NCBI GenBank assembly: GCA_021781255.1
Contig: JAJXXG010000305.1
Location: 1 to 7,764 of the forward strand
DNA: 7,764 nucleotides
Direction of reading: 5' to 3'
From: Acidobacteriota bacterium
GTDB lineage: Bacteria > Acidobacteriota > Terriglobia > Terriglobales > Acidobacteriaceae
Below the pieces are notes generated by a model, which ran no database searches, was not told the DNA's origin, and was given only the letters and a program-made list of their open reading frames with translations. Of this stretch, positions 5,511 to 7,764 are shown piece by piece; position 1 is the stretch's first letter, and each line of letters begins with the position of its first letter. Made by a program: the position numbers and the translations under genes.

Positions 5511-6693
5511 GCGCGGATTCGCAGGCTTCAGATGCGGCCGGGGGGGTGGCTTTTCGGCCGCCTGCCTGCTTGTCCTGGCCCTCGCGGGCTGCCGTCCCCA
5601 TGACTTTCCCCAATACCCGCCCAACTATCGCGAATTTGCGTACGTCACCAACGGCGGCAGCGGCACCGTGTCGGTGTACGACGTTGTCAACCTGCGCCTG
5701 GACCGCGAGTTGCCCGTGGGGCAGAATCCGGTAGATGTAGTAGCCAGCGTCAACCGCAATGAAGTTTACGTGGTGAACTCCGGGGCGCCTGGCTCGCAGG
5801 GTTCGGTTTCCGTCATCAATGCGGAGAACAATGCTGTGGTTGCGGCGATTCCGGTGCGCAGGCGGCCCGTGGCGCTTGCACTGGCTCCGGCAGGCGATCT
5901 GGCATATGTGGCCAACTCGGGATCAAACAGCATTTCCGTCCTCGACCTGAAGGCGCGGCGCGAAATTGCGGTCATCGGGACCGGCGAGGAGCCAGCAGCG
6001 CTGCGCGTCTCTCCTGACGGCAAGACGCTGGTGGTTGCCAATCGCAAAGGCAATTCAGTCAGCTTGATTGACGCTGCCACGCGCCAGGTGAGCTCGGTCT
6101 TTGAAGGTTGCCCCGGCGCCAGCGATGTCGTCGTATTGCCCGACTCATCCAAGACGTTTGCCGCCTGCTCCGGCGGTCGCCAGGTAATGGCGATTGCTTT
6201 GGCGCGGCCAGATGCGCACCCGGCCAGGCCGGCCCGCGTGGAGTCTCTGCTTGACGTGGGACGCGCGCCGGTGCAGTTGGCCCTGAAGCCTGACGGCGGC
6301 GAGCTGTTCGTCCTCAATTCCCTCTCAAACACGATTTCAGAAGTAGTCACCGGCACAAACGATGTGGGTGGCGCCTACATGATGGGCGACTTTCCGGTTC
6401 GCGGACTTGTCTCCGCGGACAATTCGCTACTCTACGTGGCCAACCTGCGCTCGCAAGAAATAGCGGTCTACGCCATTGATGACGGCAAGCGTGAGGGTTC
6501 CGTGCGAGTTGGCGACGGACCTTCAGCACTTGCATTCTCTGCCGCGGGGCACCTGCTCTTCGTGGTGGATACGCGCTCCGACGACGTGGCGGTTGTGCGC
6601 ACCTCTTCGCTCTCTTTGGCGGCCTTCACCATGCTGCCTGCGGGGCGCGGGCCGAATGCCATTGCCGTCAAAGCGTTCAATGTACCGAAATAA
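5491..6693 (+). CDS. YVTN/YncE-like beta-propeller lipoprotein
   Basis: From ATG 5491 the protein has 400 residues and begins with a lipoprotein signal peptide: a basic n-region, a hydrophobic core at about 24-32 and the lipobox LAGC with Cys34 as the lipidated residue. The mature part consists of about 42-residue repeats, each opening with a version of YVTN ([56 protein letters not shown]) and holding S-SV-D and P-ALA-SPDG strands. This is the YncE/YVTN family seven-bladed propeller, with the last unit probably closing the first blade. The repeat at about 224-265 is the most divergent. Such proteins bind partners or ligands on the cell surface or in the periplasm; no enzyme motif is visible. 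The start overlaps aroF by 20 bp, so the two are probably co-transcribed. TTG 5479 is a possible earlier start. A run of seven G lies in the signal-peptide region. Confidence 0.85.
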   Translation: MTAKPAKRGFAGFRCGRGGGFSAACLLVLALAGCRPHDFPQYPPNYREFAYVTNGGSGTVSVYDVVNLRLDRELPVGQNPVDVVASVNRNEVYVVNSGAPGSQGSVSVINAENNAVVAAIPVRRRPVALALAPAGDLAYVANSGSNSISVLDLKARREIAVIGTGEEPAALRVSPDGKTLVVANRKGNSVSLIDAATRQVSSVFEGCPGASDVVVLPDSSKTFAACSGGRQVMAIALARPDAHPARPARVESLLDVGRAPVQLALKPDGGELFVLNSLSNTISEVVTGTNDVGGAYMMGDFPVRGLVSADNSLLYVANLRSQEIAVYAIDDGKREGSVRVGDGPSALAFSAAGHLLFVVDTRSDDVAVVRTSSLSLAAFTMLPAGRGPNAIAVKAFNVPK

Positions 6694-6722
6694 CGCGCGA
6701 AGATGCAACGAGGTTGAATGGG

Positions 6723-6734
6723 ACCCGCGCGGGT
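6723..6734. terminator. GC-rich palindrome between convergent genes, weak terminator candidate
   Basis: ACCCGCGCGGGT is a perfect 12-bp palindrome in the 50-bp gap between the lipoprotein gene and the convergent minus-strand gene. It is followed on the plus strand by the AT-rich TATATCTT. As RNA it gives only a short 4-5 bp stem with a small loop and no true U-tract, so it would be a poor intrinsic terminator. Its place at the meeting point of two genes is the main support. Confidence 0.25.
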
Positions 6735-6743
6735 ATATCTTGC

Positions 6744-7658
6744 CTAACCTGCGCCCTGCCTGCCCCCGGTGCGCGCCACGCTGAACTGTGCTCCAGCAAA
6801 GAGAATCAGGCCGGACAAATATGCCCAGAACAGCAGGCCCACCGAAACATAGAACGGGCCGTAAAGCGCCTTCAGATCCAGATGTGGCAGCAAAGCGACA
6901 TAGAGATTCCTGCTCATCAGCCAGATCACGCCGGTCACAATCGCGGTAGGCAGAACCTGACGCGGGGCGACTTTGCGATTGGGCAAAAGCCAGTAAATGG
7001 AAAAGAAGAAAAGGATCGACGCCACGCCTGTTGTCAGTGACATCCACACATAACTCAGCCCGCGAAATACAAAGTTATCCGTGTGATGAAAGAAGACGAA
7101 GGTGAGCAGGTCGCGCTGCCACGCTCCAAGCAGAACGCAAGCCATGGCCAGAGCCAGCATGAGCAGAGCCAGCCCAAATGCCACTGCCTGATTCATCAGG
7201 TAATTCCGGCTCCTGGCCACGCCCCATGCCTGATTCAAAGCGACCTCGAGCGGCAGAAAGATTCCCGTGCATGAGATCAGAATCATCACCAGAGACAGCG
7301 CCTGCACCCCCTGGTGCGCAGCGGCCAGCGACAAGTTGGTCGCAACCCAGTCTTGATTGGAAGGCAGAAAGTAACGCACAAAATCGCTGACCACATCCGC
7401 CATGGTGCGCGAGCGAAATACTGAAATGGCCAGCGTATAGAGCAGGACAATCAGGGGGATGAAGGAAAGAATCGCGTTGGCCGCGACGCTGAAGGCATAC
7501 GTATGCACTTCGCTGTCCAGCAGATAGTTCACAAGCGCCGCGCCATCCTTGCGCAGACGATACCACTTGGAACTTTCGGCCGCGTCAGACGGATCGACCA
7601 CCTCGGCCGTTTCGATCAAGGAGCCAGTATGGGTATTAGCATTTGGGACGTCCGTCAC
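6744..7658 (-). CDS. YihY/BrkB family inner-membrane protein
   Basis: The 304-residue protein belongs to the YihY/virulence factor BrkB (UPF0761) family. These are polytopic membrane proteins once called RNase BN; that activity is now assigned to another gene, and the real function is unknown. After a polar N-terminus of about 50 residues there are six hydrophobic segments at about 55-81, 118-141, 155-179, 200-225, 235-256 and 268-292. Family-like motifs are FSVAANAILSFIPL (56-69), GIFLPLEVALNQAWGV (132-147), IYWLLPNRKV (221-230) and YGPFYVSVGLLFWAYLSGLILFAGAQF (266-292, written as its key region). The usual GAE near the end is GAQ here. The start is GTG 7658, with AAAGAGA upstream as a weak ribosome binding site. 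It converges on the lipoprotein gene and shows no link to the ccm or shikimate genes. The family call is firm; the physiological role is not known. Confidence 0.88.
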   Translation of the reverse strand: MTDVPNANTHTGSLIETAEVVDPSDAAESSKWYRLRKDGAALVNYLLDSEVHTYAFSVAANAILSFIPLIVLLYTLAISVFRSRTMADVVSDFVRYFLPSNQDWVATNLSLAAAHQGVQALSLVMILISCTGIFLPLEVALNQAWGVARSRNYLMNQAVAFGLALLMLALAMACVLLGAWQRDLLTFVFFHHTDNFVFRGLSYVWMSLTTGVASILFFFSIYWLLPNRKVAPRQVLPTAIVTGVIWLMSRNLYVALLPHLDLKALYGPFYVSVGLLFWAYLSGLILFAGAQFSVARTGGRQGAG

Positions 7659-7670
7659 GAATATCTCTTT

Positions 7671-7721
7671 GCCTAAGAAATTCTTGGGGCTTACTGCCCA
7701 GCGCCGCTGCAGCCAAGCCCC
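7671..7721 (-). other. Inverted-repeat region (two overlapping hairpins) upstream of the YihY-family gene
   Basis: GGGGCTT (7686-7692) pairs perfectly with AAGCCCC (7715-7721). Inside it CTGC (7694-7697) pairs with GCAG (7709-7712), and AGC (7700-7702) with GCT (7706-7708), giving a long interrupted stem. A second, shorter inverted repeat, AAGAA-A-TTCTT (7675-7685), flanked by GCC and GGGC, shares the G-run with the first, so the two folds compete. The region lies 13-63 bp upstream of the GTG start. It could be a 5' leader structure, an operator, or the terminator of a gene beyond the window. There is no U-tract, so intrinsic termination is not well supported. The rest of the 7659-7764 gap shows no clear promoter. 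Confidence 0.4.
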
Positions 7722-7764
7722 TGCTTCTAAGGATAGCTGTTCGCAGACGCTTGGCGCGGAGCAC

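Noticed and set aside
4503..5624. A 373-codon open frame on the minus strand, antisense to aroF
   Set aside because: It is the GC-driven shadow of a gene with full-length family similarity. Its own translation shows no recognisable domain or ribosome site.

Overview
The window is 7.76 kb of GC-rich bacterial chromosome with dense, mostly co-directional genes. The protein set fits an acidobacterium of the Terriglobia type: a Cys-type CcmE, a Thermotoga-like DAHP synthase, a YVTN beta-propeller lipoprotein, a GCPII-like M28 peptidase, weak Shine-Dalgarno signals and TAAACT-type -10 boxes. That taxonomic call is an inference from gene content, not a direct reading. I see no mobile element, CRISPR array, tRNA or rRNA, and no gene-free stretch longer than about 110 bases.

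Layout. (1) 2-892: the C-terminal part of an M28 peptidase related to glutamate carboxypeptidase II, cut by the window edge. (2) 893-1003: a regulatory gap with a near-consensus CRP-type palindrome (TGTGA-N6-TCACA) and a TTGACC-N17-TATCGT promoter candidate placed so that the palindrome is centred about 60 bp before the predicted start of transcription. (3) 1004-4344: a cytochrome c maturation (Ccm, System I) cluster in the order ccmE, ccmA, ybaK-like, ccmB, ccmC, ccmD. The first four are tightly packed (4-bp gap, ATGA overlap, TGATG overlap). ccmC follows after a 73-bp gap with its own -10-like box, and ccmD is a 49-codon gene with a strong ribosome binding site. (4) 4434-6693: aroF (regulated type DAHP synthase, first step of the shikimate pathway), overlapping by 20 bp a gene for a seven-bladed YVTN/YncE-like lipoprotein. 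(5) 6744-7658 on the minus strand: a YihY/BrkB-family membrane protein converging on the lipoprotein gene, with a long hairpin upstream of its start.

How the genes work together. CcmA and CcmB form the ABC module, and CcmC with CcmD loads haem onto CcmE, which carries it in the periplasm to the apocytochrome ligation step. CcmE here has the Cys-x-x-x-Tyr haem site instead of the usual His-x-x-x-Tyr, which is the mark of the variant 'System I*' pathway. No ccmF, ccmG or ccmH is in the window. The tRNA-editing (YbaK/EbsC) gene inside the operon, coupled on both sides, is the most unusual piece of gene order. The likely CRP/FNR-family site suggests that the ccm operon answers to a respiratory or carbon signal.

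I did not find a wholly new system. The best leads are the Cys-type CcmE, the CRP-like promoter architecture and the YbaK insertion.
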